The position numbers were made by a program, and so were the translations under genes. From Accumulibacter sp. (GTDB lineage: Bacteria > Pseudomonadota > Gammaproteobacteria > Burkholderiales > Rhodocyclaceae): a stretch of 64,000 nucleotides of DNA. The notes under the pieces were generated by a model. It had not been told where the DNA came from, searched no databases, and saw only the letters and a list, made by a program, of their open reading frames with translations. The DNA is taken from assembly GCF_029255285.1 (NCBI RefSeq), contig NZ_JAPUVI010000025.1, forward strand, positions 1 to 64,000, written 5' to 3'. Shown here piece by piece: positions 53,734 through 62,689 of the stretch (its first letter is position 1; every line of letters begins with the position of its first letter).

Positions 53734-55971
53734 TCAGCGAACGCAGTCCACCGAATAGACCGGCTTGCCGTCGACGATGTCTTTCACCAGGCCATGCACG
53801 TCGGTTTCGAAGCCCGGAAACCTCTCGTTGAAATCGCGCGCCACCTTCAGGTAGCGGATGATCGTCGCGTTGAAGCGCTCGCCTGGAATGAGCAGCGGGA
53901 TCCCTGGCGGATAAGGTGTCAGCAGGGTACTGGTAATCCGTCCCTCGAGCGCGTCGATCGGTACGCGGTCGATCTCGCGATGCGCCATCTGCGCGAACGC
54001 GTCGGTCGGTTTCATCGCCGGCTCCATGTCGGACAAGTACATGCGGGTCGTCAGGTGGGCGACGTCATTGGCCGCGTAAACGCCGTGAATCTGCTGGCAC
54101 AAATCCTTCAGCCCGAGGCCCTCGTAACGCGGGTTCTTGGCCAGGAATTCGGGCATCACCTTCCACAGCGGCAGGTTCTGGTCGTAGCCATCCTTGAACT
54201 GCTGCAGTTCGGTAACCATGGTGTTCCAGCGGCCCTTGGTGATGCCGATGGTAAACATGATGAAAAACGAATAAAGACCGCATTTCTCGACGATGATCCC
54301 GTGTTCGGCGAGGTACTTGGTGACCACCGCGGCCGGAATTCCCCAATCGGAGAACTCGCCGTCGACGTCCAACCCGGGCGTGATGATCGTCGCCTTGATC
54401 GGGTCGAGCATGTTGAAGCCTTCAGCGAGCATGCCGAAGCCGTGCCAGCGCTCGCCCGGTTTGAGAATCCACGCCGCGCGATCCTCGATTCCCTCACCTG
54501 ACAGATCGTCCGGTCCCCAGACCTTGAACCACCAGTCGCTGCCCCACTCCTTGTCGACCTTGTGCATCGTGCGGCGGAAATTGAGCGCTTCGGCGATCGA
54601 TTCCTCGACCAGCGCCGTGCCACCCGGCGCTTCCATCATCGCCGCCGCGACATCGCAAGAGGCGATGATCGCGTACTGCGGTGAGGTCGAGGTATGCATC
54701 AGGTAAGCCTCGTTGAAGACATGGCGATCGAGCTTCCGTCCTTGCGAATCCTGCACCAGAATCTGCGATGCCTGGGAGAGTCCGGCCAGCAGTTTGTGCG
54801 TCGATTGCGTCGAGAAGATCATCGTGTCCCGACAGCGCGGACGATCGGCGCCGATGGCATGGTAATCGCCATAAAAGTCATGGAAGGCCGCGTGCGGCAA
54901 CCAGGCTTCGTCGAAGTGCAGGGTGTCGATCGCCCCGTCGAGCATCTCCTTGATTTCCTCGACGTTGTACAAAATCCCGTCGTAAGTGCTTTGGGTGATC
55001 GTCAGAACGCGCGGCTTGGCCTTCACGGCGCGCGCGAAGGGATGCGACTCGATCTTCTGGCGAATGTTCTCCCAGCGGAACTCCTCCTTCGGAATCGGCC
55101 CGATGATCCCGTAGTGGTTGCGGGTCGGCATCAAGAACACGGGGATGGCGCCGGTCATGATGATCGAGTGGAGAACCGATTTGTGGCAGTTGCGATCGAC
55201 GACTACCACGTCTCCCGGTGCCACGGTCGAGTGCCAGACGATCTTGTTCGAGGTGGACGTGCCGTTGGTGACGAAAAAAAGGTGGTCGGCATTGAAGATG
55301 CGCGCCGCGTTACGCTCTGACGCGGCGACGGGACCGGTGTGGTCCAGCAACTGGCCGAGTTCCTCGACCGCATTACAGACATCGGCGCGCAGCATGTTCT
55401 CGCCGAAGAACTGGTGGAACATGCGACCGACCGGGCTCTTCAGGAAAGCCACGCCGCCCGAGTGGCCGGGGCAATGCCAGGAATACGAACCGTCTTCGGC
55501 GTAGTGCGTCAGGGCGCGGAAAAAGGGCGGCGACAGGCTTTCCAGATAGGCTTTGGCTTCGCGGATCACATAGCGGCCGATGAACTCGGCGGTGTCCTCG
55601 AACATGTGGATGAACCCGTGCAACTCGCGCAGCACGTCGTTCGGAATGTGGCGCGAGGTTCTCGTCTCGCCGTAAAGGAAGATCGGAATGTCTTCGTTGC
55701 GACAGCGGATTTCCTTGACGAAAGCGCGCAGGCCGGCAATCGTCTGCTCGGACCGGCCGTGCCGGAAGTCTTCGTCATCGATCGACAGGATGAAAGTCGA
55801 AGCGCGGCTTTGTTGCTGGGCAAACGACGTCAGGTCGCCGTAGCTGGTGACGCCGAAGACATCGAAACCTTTCTTTTCGATGGCTTTGGCCAGCGCGCGG
55901 ATACCCAGTCCGCCGCTGTTTTCCGAACGATAGTCCTTGTCGATGATGATTACCGGGAAGTCGAAATGCAT
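53734..55971 (-). CDS. Orn/Lys/Arg decarboxylase, group III PLP enzyme
   Basis: The product (745 residues) matches the inducible and biosynthetic arginine/ornithine/lysine decarboxylase family. An N-terminal receiver-like wing domain is followed by the PLP domain with STQSTHKLLAGLSQ, where the PLP Lys is residue 393. DEAWLPHAAFHDFYG binds the cofactor ring. A C-terminal domain follows (TPYPPGIPLLIPGE). Products would be agmatine, putrescine or cadaverine. Substrate choice is not clear from sequence. The ATG at 55971 begins HFDFPVIIIDKDYRSEN. A longer frame to 56022 lacks similarity. Confidence 0.93.
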   Translation of the reverse strand: MHFDFPVIIIDKDYRSENSGGLGIRALAKAIEKKGFDVFGVTSYGDLTSFAQQQSRASTFILSIDDEDFRHGRSEQTIAGLRAFVKEIRCRNEDIPIFLYGETRTSRHIPNDVLRELHGFIHMFEDTAEFIGRYVIREAKAYLESLSPPFFRALTHYAEDGSYSWHCPGHSGGVAFLKSPVGRMFHQFFGENMLRADVCNAVEELGQLLDHTGPVAASERNAARIFNADHLFFVTNGTSTSNKIVWHSTVAPGDVVVVDRNCHKSVLHSIIMTGAIPVFLMPTRNHYGIIGPIPKEEFRWENIRQKIESHPFARAVKAKPRVLTITQSTYDGILYNVEEIKEMLDGAIDTLHFDEAWLPHAAFHDFYGDYHAIGADRPRCRDTMIFSTQSTHKLLAGLSQASQILVQDSQGRKLDRHVFNEAYLMHTSTSPQYAIIASCDVAAAMMEAPGGTALVEESIAEALNFRRTMHKVDKEWGSDWWFKVWGPDDLSGEGIEDRAAWILKPGERWHGFGMLAEGFNMLDPIKATIITPGLDVDGEFSDWGIPAAVVTKYLAEHGIIVEKCGLYSFFIMFTIGITKGRWNTMVTELQQFKDGYDQNLPLWKVMPEFLAKNPRYEGLGLKDLCQQIHGVYAANDVAHLTTRMYLSDMEPAMKPTDAFAQMAHREIDRVPIDALEGRITSTLLTPYPPGIPLLIPGERFNATIIRYLKVARDFNERFPGFETDVHGLVKDIVDGKPVYSVDCVR

Positions 55972-56095
55972 GAGGAATCCAGTATCAGGTGAAGAGTGAG
56001 AGGTCACACACGATGGCGGCAAGGAGCACCGGCTTGAGTCCCGGTGGCGAATGCCCGGCCGGCCGGCAACGGCGGCTCCCGTCGTCGCTCATGGA

Positions 56096-56662
56096 TCACA
56101 TCTTCGGCAGAGTGACGCCCTGCTGGCCCTGGTACTTGCCGCCACGGTCCTTGTACGAGATTTCGCACTCCTCGTCCGATTCGAAGAACAGGACCTGGGC
56201 GATACCTTCGTTGGCGTAGATTTTTGCCGGCAGCGGTGTAGTGTTCGAAAACTCGAGAGTGACATGACCTTCCCACTCGGGCTCGAAAGGCGTGACATTG
56301 ACTATGATTCCGCAACGCGCATAGGTACTCTTGCCGAGACAGACAGTCAGTACGCTGCGCGGAATACGGAAGTACTCGACGGTGCGCGCCAAGGCAAACG
56401 AGTTGGGCGGAATGATGCAAAAATCGTTATTCACCTCGACGAAGGAGTTGGGATCGAAGTTCTTCGGATCGACGATCGTCGAGTTGAGGTTGGTGAACAA
56501 CTTGAATTCATTCGAGCAGCGGATGTCGTAGCCATAGCTCGAAGTGCCGTAGGAGACGATCCGTCGACCGTCGATCTCGCGCACCTGCTGCGCTTCGAAA
56601 GGATCGATCATGCCGTGCTGTTCCGCCATGCGTCGAATCCACTTATCTGATTTGATAGACAT
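56096..56662 (-). CDS. dcd: Dcd, dCTP deaminase
   Basis: The product (188 residues) turns dCTP into dUTP for thymidylate synthesis. It shows [18 protein letters not shown] at the start, [23 protein letters not shown]-like [19 protein letters not shown], then [34 protein letters not shown] (in part) with the catalytic Glu, and the C-terminal EGIAQVLFF and GGKYQGQQG, which closes over the nucleotide. Length is normal. Gene lies 124 bp upstream of the decarboxylase on the same strand. Confidence 0.96.
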   Translation of the reverse strand: MSIKSDKWIRRMAEQHGMIDPFEAQQVREIDGRRIVSYGTSSYGYDIRCSNEFKLFTNLNSTIVDPKNFDPNSFVEVNNDFCIIPPNSFALARTVEYFRIPRSVLTVCLGKSTYARCGIIVNVTPFEPEWEGHVTLEFSNTTPLPAKIYANEGIAQVLFFESDEECEISYKDRGGKYQGQQGVTLPKM

Positions 56663-57392
56663 TTCTAGTCACTCGAGCCAAGATCGACAGGAAAAATGCC
56701 CATTCTACGGTGTCCGGGCAAGGGAAGAAACTGCTCTCGTAGCAGGTCGCCGGCGGTCTTCGCCAGACACTGCCGTCCGAGTAGTCAAGAATCGCTATCG
56801 CTGTCGGCTGCGCGACCAGCGGCAGGCGAGCGTCAAACAATAAGAAGGCTACTCCGGTTCTTGAGGTCATGCGCTTGAAAGTCGCGTTCGCGCCGTCGAA
56901 GCACTTCAGTCCCTGGTTCGTCGCCACCCACAGCGCGCCATCGGTATCCTCGACGAGACGTTGGACCGAAGTGGCAGACAGACTTTCCCCGGCCGCGCTT
57001 CGACCAATCGCGCACGCATGACCCGTCCGGCATCATCAAGCATCGTAAGCCTCTCGTTGACCGCCGGTATCGTTGCGTGAGCGATCGATGACAAACCTTC
57101 AGGCAAAGCACGGGAAGGTTGGCAAAGAGGATCCAGTCCGCCCGACTGCCCACCGCAATCGCCTGTGGCGCGACGTCGTCGACTGCGTCGCCCATCCTGG
57201 CCCTGCGTGGTCATCGCTTGGTGGGCGGTCTTTGCCGGGTCGTTCCAGCCGCCGGCGATGCGCTGTCAATACTCGACGGCTTCGAAGCGCTGCCGTCAGT
57301 GCTGTTGGTGCCGCCGCCTGGTCCTCTCCAGGCAGGGGAATCCCGCGCTGCCGGGCCAGGCAGCGTGGGCTCGCCCGCCAGATCGGCGCCGC
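56663..57392. other. 730-bp gap between dcd and the GlcD-like gene
   Basis: Holds the propeller relic described at 56840-57214. The rest (56663-56839 and 57215-57392) shows no gene I can support. The short frames across it are overlapping and shadow-like. I see no terminator or RNA. Confidence 0.5.
56840..57214 (-). pseudogene. Decayed two-component-regulator beta-propeller fragment
   Basis: On the minus strand one frame reads ESLSATSVQRLVEDTDGALW then VATNQGLKCFDGANATF, the recurring blade pattern (L-x-x-D-x-D-G-x-L-W-V-A-T-x-x-G-L) of Reg_prop sensor proteins. Upstream the same frame has a stop codon, and a neighbouring frame continues with propeller-like bits. No start, kinase domain or complete blades are present. 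It is best read as a relic of a large sensor gene. Boundaries are approximate. Confidence 0.45.
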
Positions 57393-58802
57393 TCAGAGGA
57401 CCTTGCCCGGATTCATCAGACCCTTCGGGTCGAGCGTCCGCTTGATGGCGCGCATCATTTCGATTTCCAGCGGGCTCTTGTAGCGCAACAACTCGTCGCG
57501 CTTCAACTGGCCGATCCCATGTTCGGCGCTGATGCTGCCGCCCAGTTCGTGCGCCAACTGGTGTACGAGATGATTGACTTTCGCCTGGCTGGCCAGAAAG
57601 TCGGCATTTGCTCCGGCGCCCGCTTTCGACTGGTTGTAGTGCAGGTTGCCGTCGCCGATGTGACCGAAGGCGACGATGCGGATATCCGGAAACGCAGCGG
57701 CCAGCAAGCGGTCGGCGCGGTCGACGAACTCGGCGAGGCGCGAGATCGGCAGCGAAATGTCGTGTTTGATACTCGGCCCCTCGATCCGCTGGGCTTCGCC
57801 GATGCTCTCGCGCCAGGTCCACAGGCGCCGCGCCTGCTCCTCGCTGTGCGCCAGGATCGCGTCATCGATCGTGCCACACGCCAGCGCTTCGGCGAGCGAC
57901 GCTGTCAGCGCTTCGCGCAGCGCGCTGTCGTCACCGCCCCCGGAAAGTTCGATCAACAAGTGCCAGGGGCTGGCCGAAACGGCAGGCGGCGTTCCTAGAA
58001 TGTGCTTGCCAACCAGTTCCAGAGCGGTGACCGAGACCAGTTCGCAAGCCGTCAGCGCCGGGCCGAAACGGGCCTGCAACTCGCCGAGCAGGCGAACAGC
58101 CGCCGTCGGCGAAGCGACTGCCAGCCAGGCCGTGGCTTTTGCCCGCGGCAACGGAAAGAGCTTGACGACGGCGGCGGTGATGACGCCTAGCGTCCCCTCG
58201 GCACCGATAAACAAATGCTTCAGGTCGTAGCCGGTATTGTCCTTGCGCAGACCGCGCAAGCCATCCCAGATGTCGCCGCTTGGCAACACGACTTCCAGGC
58301 CGAGAGTCAATTCGCGGGCGTTGCCGTAGCGCAGGACCTGCACGCCGCCGGCGTTGGTCGACAGATTGCCGCCGATCTGGCAACTTCCCTCGGCGGCGAG
58401 CGACAGCGGGAAGAGGCGCCCGGCACGCGCGGCCGCCACCTGCAGCGTCGCCAGAACGCAACCGGCGTCGACGGTCATCGTGTTGTTGGCCGGGTCGATT
58501 GCCCGCACGCGGTTCATCCGCGACAGGTTCAGAACCACCGAGCGGCCATTGCCGTCCGGCGTTGCCGCACCGCAAAGGCTGGTGTTGCCGCCCTGCGGCA
58601 CTATCGATGTCCCGGCGTTCGCGCAGGCGCGGACGACCGCCGCCACCGCCGCCGTGCTGGCTGGACGGACAACACAGCGGGCGGCGCCGTGATAGCGACC
58701 ACGCCAGTCGGTCAGATAGGTAACGGTATCGTCGGGCGACGTCAGAACCTGGTCGACGCCGACGATCTCGGCCAACCGCTTGATCAAATTCGAATCTTTC
58801 AC
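57393..58802 (-). CDS. GlcD-like FAD-linked oxidoreductase
   Basis: The product (469 residues) has a PCMH-type FAD-binding domain (VRPASTAAVAAVVRACANAGTSIVPQGGNTSL, in part; SRMNRVRAIDPANNTMTV) and a C-terminal FAD-oxidase domain with HIGDGNLHYN and SISAEHGIGQLKRDEL, the vanillyl-alcohol-oxidase family. Relatives oxidise D-lactate, glycolate or 2-hydroxyglutarate. No GlcE/GlcF partners adjoin it, and the quoted catalytic His and Glu are present. It starts at ATG 58802. Confidence 0.9.
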   Translation of the reverse strand: MKDSNLIKRLAEIVGVDQVLTSPDDTVTYLTDWRGRYHGAARCVVRPASTAAVAAVVRACANAGTSIVPQGGNTSLCGAATPDGNGRSVVLNLSRMNRVRAIDPANNTMTVDAGCVLATLQVAAARAGRLFPLSLAAEGSCQIGGNLSTNAGGVQVLRYGNARELTLGLEVVLPSGDIWDGLRGLRKDNTGYDLKHLFIGAEGTLGVITAAVVKLFPLPRAKATAWLAVASPTAAVRLLGELQARFGPALTACELVSVTALELVGKHILGTPPAVSASPWHLLIELSGGGDDSALREALTASLAEALACGTIDDAILAHSEEQARRLWTWRESIGEAQRIEGPSIKHDISLPISRLAEFVDRADRLLAAAFPDIRIVAFGHIGDGNLHYNQSKAGAGANADFLASQAKVNHLVHQLAHELGGSISAEHGIGQLKRDELLRYKSPLEIEMMRAIKRTLDPKGLMNPGKVL

Positions 58803-59241
58803 GAATCACCTCGAGGCCAGAACGTGATGAGCAATGCCGCAAGTAGCCCGCCCGCAGAAGCCGCCGGCAAGCGCGGCTGGTCGACAGTAGGGTGAAACGA
58901 ACCGCTCGCGGTCGCAGCAGCGATTGTAGACGCTAGACGCCGAGCGTCGATTGTAGGCGTCGCCAGTCCGCGCTGGGCGACACTTTCCAGCGCGAATAGT
59001 GCAAGCCGTTGAAGGGTCTTTGACAATGCGGCATTTGGTGCGAAGATTCAGGCCATCGTGACTTCTTCCCTGCCGCCGTGTTCTCCATCGTGAAGCTGCC
59101 GCCGCCCGACCCACATGACGGCGGGGATCCATTGCCGCATGGGTCACCGAACCTGGCCGTTCATCACCTGCCGACTGCCGGCCGCGGATGCAGCAACCAG
59201 CGCTGCCGTCCAGTCGACGCTCCCCGCTCCGAAGGGCGACG
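58803..59241. other. 439-bp divergent intergenic region between GlcD-like gene and glk
   Basis: Holds the repeat at 58921-58959 and a TTGACA at 59020-59025 that could be the -35 of a glk promoter (weak -10 near 59043). The leader would be about 190 nt. I see no further gene. Confidence 0.4.
58921..58959. repeat. Direct repeats flanking a hairpin upstream of the GlcD-like gene
   Basis: CGATTGTAGACG (58921-58932) and CGATTGTAGGCG (58948-58959) are direct repeats 27 bp apart. Between them GACGCT (58929-58934) and AGCGTC (58943-58948) form a perfect inverted repeat. Position, 119 bp before the minus-strand start at 58802, suits an operator. Confidence 0.45.
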
Positions 59242-60207
59242 ATGAATCGTGGTGCGCGGCTGGTAGCCGATATCGGGGGTACGCATGCACGTTTCGCGCT
59301 GCTCGACGAGCACGGTTCGCCGGAACGTGTGCGGCTTCTCGCCGTGGCCGATCATGCCGGCCCCGAGGAGGCGATTGCGGCCTACCTGGGCGAGTTCGGC
59401 AACCCGGCCCTCCATGCCGCCGCCATCGCCCTGGCGGCACCGGTGCATGGCGAGGTAATTCGCCTGACCAATGCGCCATGGCGTTTCGCACGCGCCGAGA
59501 TCCAGCGCCGCCTCGGCCTGGAGTGCCTGCTGTTGCTCAATGACTTCACGGCTCTGGCCCTCTCGCTACCGCATCTGACAGCTTCCGACCTGCACCAGGT
59601 GGGCGGTGGCGTCGCCGTGCCACTGGCACCGAAAGCCGTCCTTGGACCCGGCACCGGCCTCGGTGTCTCCGGGGTGCTGTTCGATCGCGGGCACTGGCTG
59701 GCGCTGACCGGCGAAGGTGGGCACTGCTCGCTAGCGCCGGGCAACCGGCGCGAGTCGGAGATTCTGGCCCTGGCCTGGCGCGAGTTCGAACATGTTTCGG
59801 CCGAGCGTCTGCTGTCCGGCAGCGGCCTGCCCTTGCTGCATCGCCTGGTCGGTGAAGTCGATGGTTGGCACGCCGCGCCGCTGTCTACGGCTGAGATCGT
59901 GGCGCGTGCCGTAGCCGGCGAAGATCTCCACTGCCGGGCAGTCGTCGACACCTTCTGCGCCATGCTCGGTTCGCTGGCAGGAAATCTTGCTCTGACGCTC
60001 GGCGCCCGAGGCGGCGTCTACATCGGTGGTGGTATCATTCCACGACTCGGCGGAGTGTTTGATCGGTCGGCTTTTCGCACCCGCTTCGAGGCCAAGGGGC
60101 GCTTTGCGGCGTACCTGACCACCATCCCGACCTATTTGATGCTCTGCCCGACGCCGGCCCTGCTTGGCGCTGCCCATGCCCTGGCCAACAGCGAAGGCGG
60201 CCTTTGA
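59242..60207 (+). CDS. glk: Glucokinase
   Basis: ATP-dependent glucokinase of the Glk type (321 residues). The ATP-phosphate motif VADIGGTHARFALLD is at the N-terminus, the substrate loop follows (LLLNDFTALALSLP) and the second phosphate region is GPGTGLGVSGVLF. The GEGGHCSLAP motif is also kept. An ATG at 59242 gives the usual start. The frame to 59188 adds unrelated residues. It lies 17 bp before glgP. Its location suggests phosphorylation of glucose released during glycogen turnover. Confidence 0.94.
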   Translation: MNRGARLVADIGGTHARFALLDEHGSPERVRLLAVADHAGPEEAIAAYLGEFGNPALHAAAIALAAPVHGEVIRLTNAPWRFARAEIQRRLGLECLLLLNDFTALALSLPHLTASDLHQVGGGVAVPLAPKAVLGPGTGLGVSGVLFDRGHWLALTGEGGHCSLAPGNRRESEILALAWREFEHVSAERLLSGSGLPLLHRLVGEVDGWHAAPLSTAEIVARAVAGEDLHCRAVVDTFCAMLGSLAGNLALTLGARGGVYIGGGIIPRLGGVFDRSAFRTRFEAKGRFAAYLTTIPTYLMLCPTPALLGAAHALANSEGGL

Positions 60208-60224
60208 ACCTGACTGGAGTACCT

Positions 60225-62678
60225 ATGCCCGATTCCGCCCAACCGCAGCCCGAAAGCCAGGCGCTGCGCTCCCAGATCGAACGCAACCTGCTGTGCACCG
60301 TGGCTGCCGAGCCATCGAGAGCAAGCACAGCGGACTTCTACCAAGCGCTGTCTCTGGTGGCACGCGAGCAACTGGCCAAGCGTTGGGTCGATACGCAGAA
60401 CGCCGACCGCGCGGAGAAGGCGCGACGAGTCTACTACCTGTCGATGGAATTCCTGATCGGCCGGGCAATGAACAACGCCTTGTCGGCACTACAGTTGAGG
60501 CAGCCGGCTGCGGCCGTGTTCAGCGCGCCGGGCCTGTCACTCGACGAGGTGATGGAATGCGAACCCGACGCCGCACTCGGCAACGGTGGCCTGGGCCGAC
60601 TGGCGGCCTGCTTCCTCGATTCGATGGCGACCCTCGGGCTTCCCTCCTGGGGCTATGGCGTGCGCTACGAATACGGCATGTTCGCGCAGTCGATCCTCAA
60701 CGGGCAGCAGGTCGAAAAACCGGAAGCCTGGCTGCAGGATCGCTCGCCGTGGGAATTTCCACGGGCCAACAAGCACTATACCGTGCGCTTCGGCGGGACC
60801 GCCGAACATCACGAAGAATGGGCCGAATGGCACGCCGCCGACTCGGTCGAGGCCAAGGCTTTCGACTACGTGATTCCCGGACACGGAACCGAGCGGGTCA
60901 GCACCTTGCGGCTGTGGAAAGCGGCGGCGCCGTCGGAAATCGACCTTGGCGCTTTCAACACCGGCGACTACCAACGCGCTGCCGAGTTCAAGAATCATTT
61001 CGAGAACATTTCCTGGGTTCTCTATCCGAATGACAGTACGCCAGCCGGGCGCGAGCTTCGTCTGCGCCAGGAGTACTTTTTCGTCAGCGCGTCGATGCAG
61101 GACATTCTGGTACGCCACCTGGCGGAGAACGGCAGCTTCGACAATCTCGCCGACAAGGTTGCGATCCACCTCAACGACACCCATCCGGCGATCGGCGTCG
61201 CGGAGTTGATGCGCCTGCTGATCGACGAACACGACATGAGCTGGAACGATGCCTGGCATCAATGCCGACGGATTTTCTCCTACACCAACCACACGCTGAT
61301 GCCGGAAGCCCTGGAGACCTGGAAGGTGAGCTTGATCCAGCGCGTCCTGCCGCGCCACCTGTTGATCATCTATCGCATCAACCAGGAGTTTCTCGACGAG
61401 GTACTGCGCCTCTATCCCGGAGACATGGACCTGATACGTCGTGTGTCGCTGATCGACGACGGCGGCGGCCACGAGCGCGACAAGCGGGTGCGCATGGCGC
61501 ACCTGTGCATCGTCGGCAGCCACCGGGTGAATGGCGTTTCGCAACTGCATTCCGACCTGATGGTACAGACGATTTTCGCCGACTTCGCGCGCCTGTACCC
61601 CGAACGCTTCCATAACAAGACCAACGGCGTCACGCCGCGGCGCTGGCTGGCGCAGGCCAACCCCGCGCTGTCGGCCCTGCTCGACGAACGCCTAGCCGGG
61701 CAGGACTGGCGCCTGCAGCTCGATTGTCTGCAGAACCTGCGGGCGAGCGCCGACGATCCCGCTTTCCGCGACGCTTTCGCGGCGGCCAAGCGACACAACA
61801 AGGTGCGCCTGGCCAACTACGTGGCGCGCGAACTGGGTATCGTCCTCGACCCCGAGAGCCTGTTCGACGTGCAGGTCAAACGGATCCATGAATACAAGCG
61901 GCAATTGCTCAACGTGCTGCACGTCATTACGCGTTACAACGCCTTGCTCGACGGGTCGGCGAGCGATCTGGCACCGCGCAGCGTGATTTTCGCCGGCAAG
62001 GCGGCGTCGTCGTACCACATGGCCAAGCAGGTCATCCGACTGATCCACGACGTCGCGGCGGTGGTGAACAACGATCCACGAACACGCGAACTGCTGCAAG
62101 TCGTCTTCATTCCCAACTACGGCGTCTCGGTCGCCGAGCTGATCATGCCGGCGGCCAACCTCTCGGAGCAGATCTCGACCGCCGGTACGGAAGCGTCCGG
62201 AACCGGCAACATGAAGCTGTCGCTCAACGGCGCGTTGACCATAGGCACCGAGGACGGCGCCAACATAGAGATTCGCGACAACGTCGGGGCCGACAACATC
62301 TTCATCTTCGGCAACAACACCGCGCAGGTCAACGCCATACGACAGGCTGGTCACCGGCCGATGGACATCTACCGTGACGATCCGGCGCTCAAGGAAGCAC
62401 TCGACCGCATCGACAGCGGTTTCTTTTCGCCCGGCGAAAGGCCGCGCTACCACGACATCTTCAACAGCCTGCTGCACTACGGCGACCACTATCTGCTGCT
62501 CGCCGACTACGCCGACTACGTAGCCACCCAGAAGCGCGTCGACGCCCTCTATCTGAACGCCGACGAGTGGCAACGCAAAGCCATTCTCAACGTCGCCGGA
62601 ATGGGTCCCTTTTCGGCCGACCGAACGATCAGTGACTACGCCAACGACACCTGGAACATCCGAACACTCATTAAGTAA
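60225..62678 (+). CDS. glgP: Glycogen/maltodextrin phosphorylase
   Basis: Phosphorolyses alpha-1,4-glucan to glucose-1-phosphate. The 817-residue product has [40 protein letters not shown] (in part), the phosphate-side [16 protein letters not shown] and the PLP-lysine site [14 protein letters not shown] (Lys664). ATG 60225 has GGAG upstream. A TTG 21 bases earlier overlaps the glk stop codon but lacks a better site. The PLP Lys and the substrate-site residues I can see are present. Confidence 0.97.
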   Translation: MPDSAQPQPESQALRSQIERNLLCTVAAEPSRASTADFYQALSLVAREQLAKRWVDTQNADRAEKARRVYYLSMEFLIGRAMNNALSALQLRQPAAAVFSAPGLSLDEVMECEPDAALGNGGLGRLAACFLDSMATLGLPSWGYGVRYEYGMFAQSILNGQQVEKPEAWLQDRSPWEFPRANKHYTVRFGGTAEHHEEWAEWHAADSVEAKAFDYVIPGHGTERVSTLRLWKAAAPSEIDLGAFNTGDYQRAAEFKNHFENISWVLYPNDSTPAGRELRLRQEYFFVSASMQDILVRHLAENGSFDNLADKVAIHLNDTHPAIGVAELMRLLIDEHDMSWNDAWHQCRRIFSYTNHTLMPEALETWKVSLIQRVLPRHLLIIYRINQEFLDEVLRLYPGDMDLIRRVSLIDDGGGHERDKRVRMAHLCIVGSHRVNGVSQLHSDLMVQTIFADFARLYPERFHNKTNGVTPRRWLAQANPALSALLDERLAGQDWRLQLDCLQNLRASADDPAFRDAFAAAKRHNKVRLANYVARELGIVLDPESLFDVQVKRIHEYKRQLLNVLHVITRYNALLDGSASDLAPRSVIFAGKAASSYHMAKQVIRLIHDVAAVVNNDPRTRELLQVVFIPNYGVSVAELIMPAANLSEQISTAGTEASGTGNMKLSLNGALTIGTEDGANIEIRDNVGADNIFIFGNNTAQVNAIRQAGHRPMDIYRDDPALKEALDRIDSGFFSPGERPRYHDIFNSLLHYGDHYLLLADYADYVATQKRVDALYLNADEWQRKAILNVAGMGPFSADRTISDYANDTWNIRTLIK

Positions 62679-62689
62679 GGACGTCTCAA

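Noticed and set aside
57165-57998. A 277-codon plus-strand frame opposite the GlcD-like gene
   Set aside because: Mostly antisense to the FAD-oxidase domain; no family resemblance.
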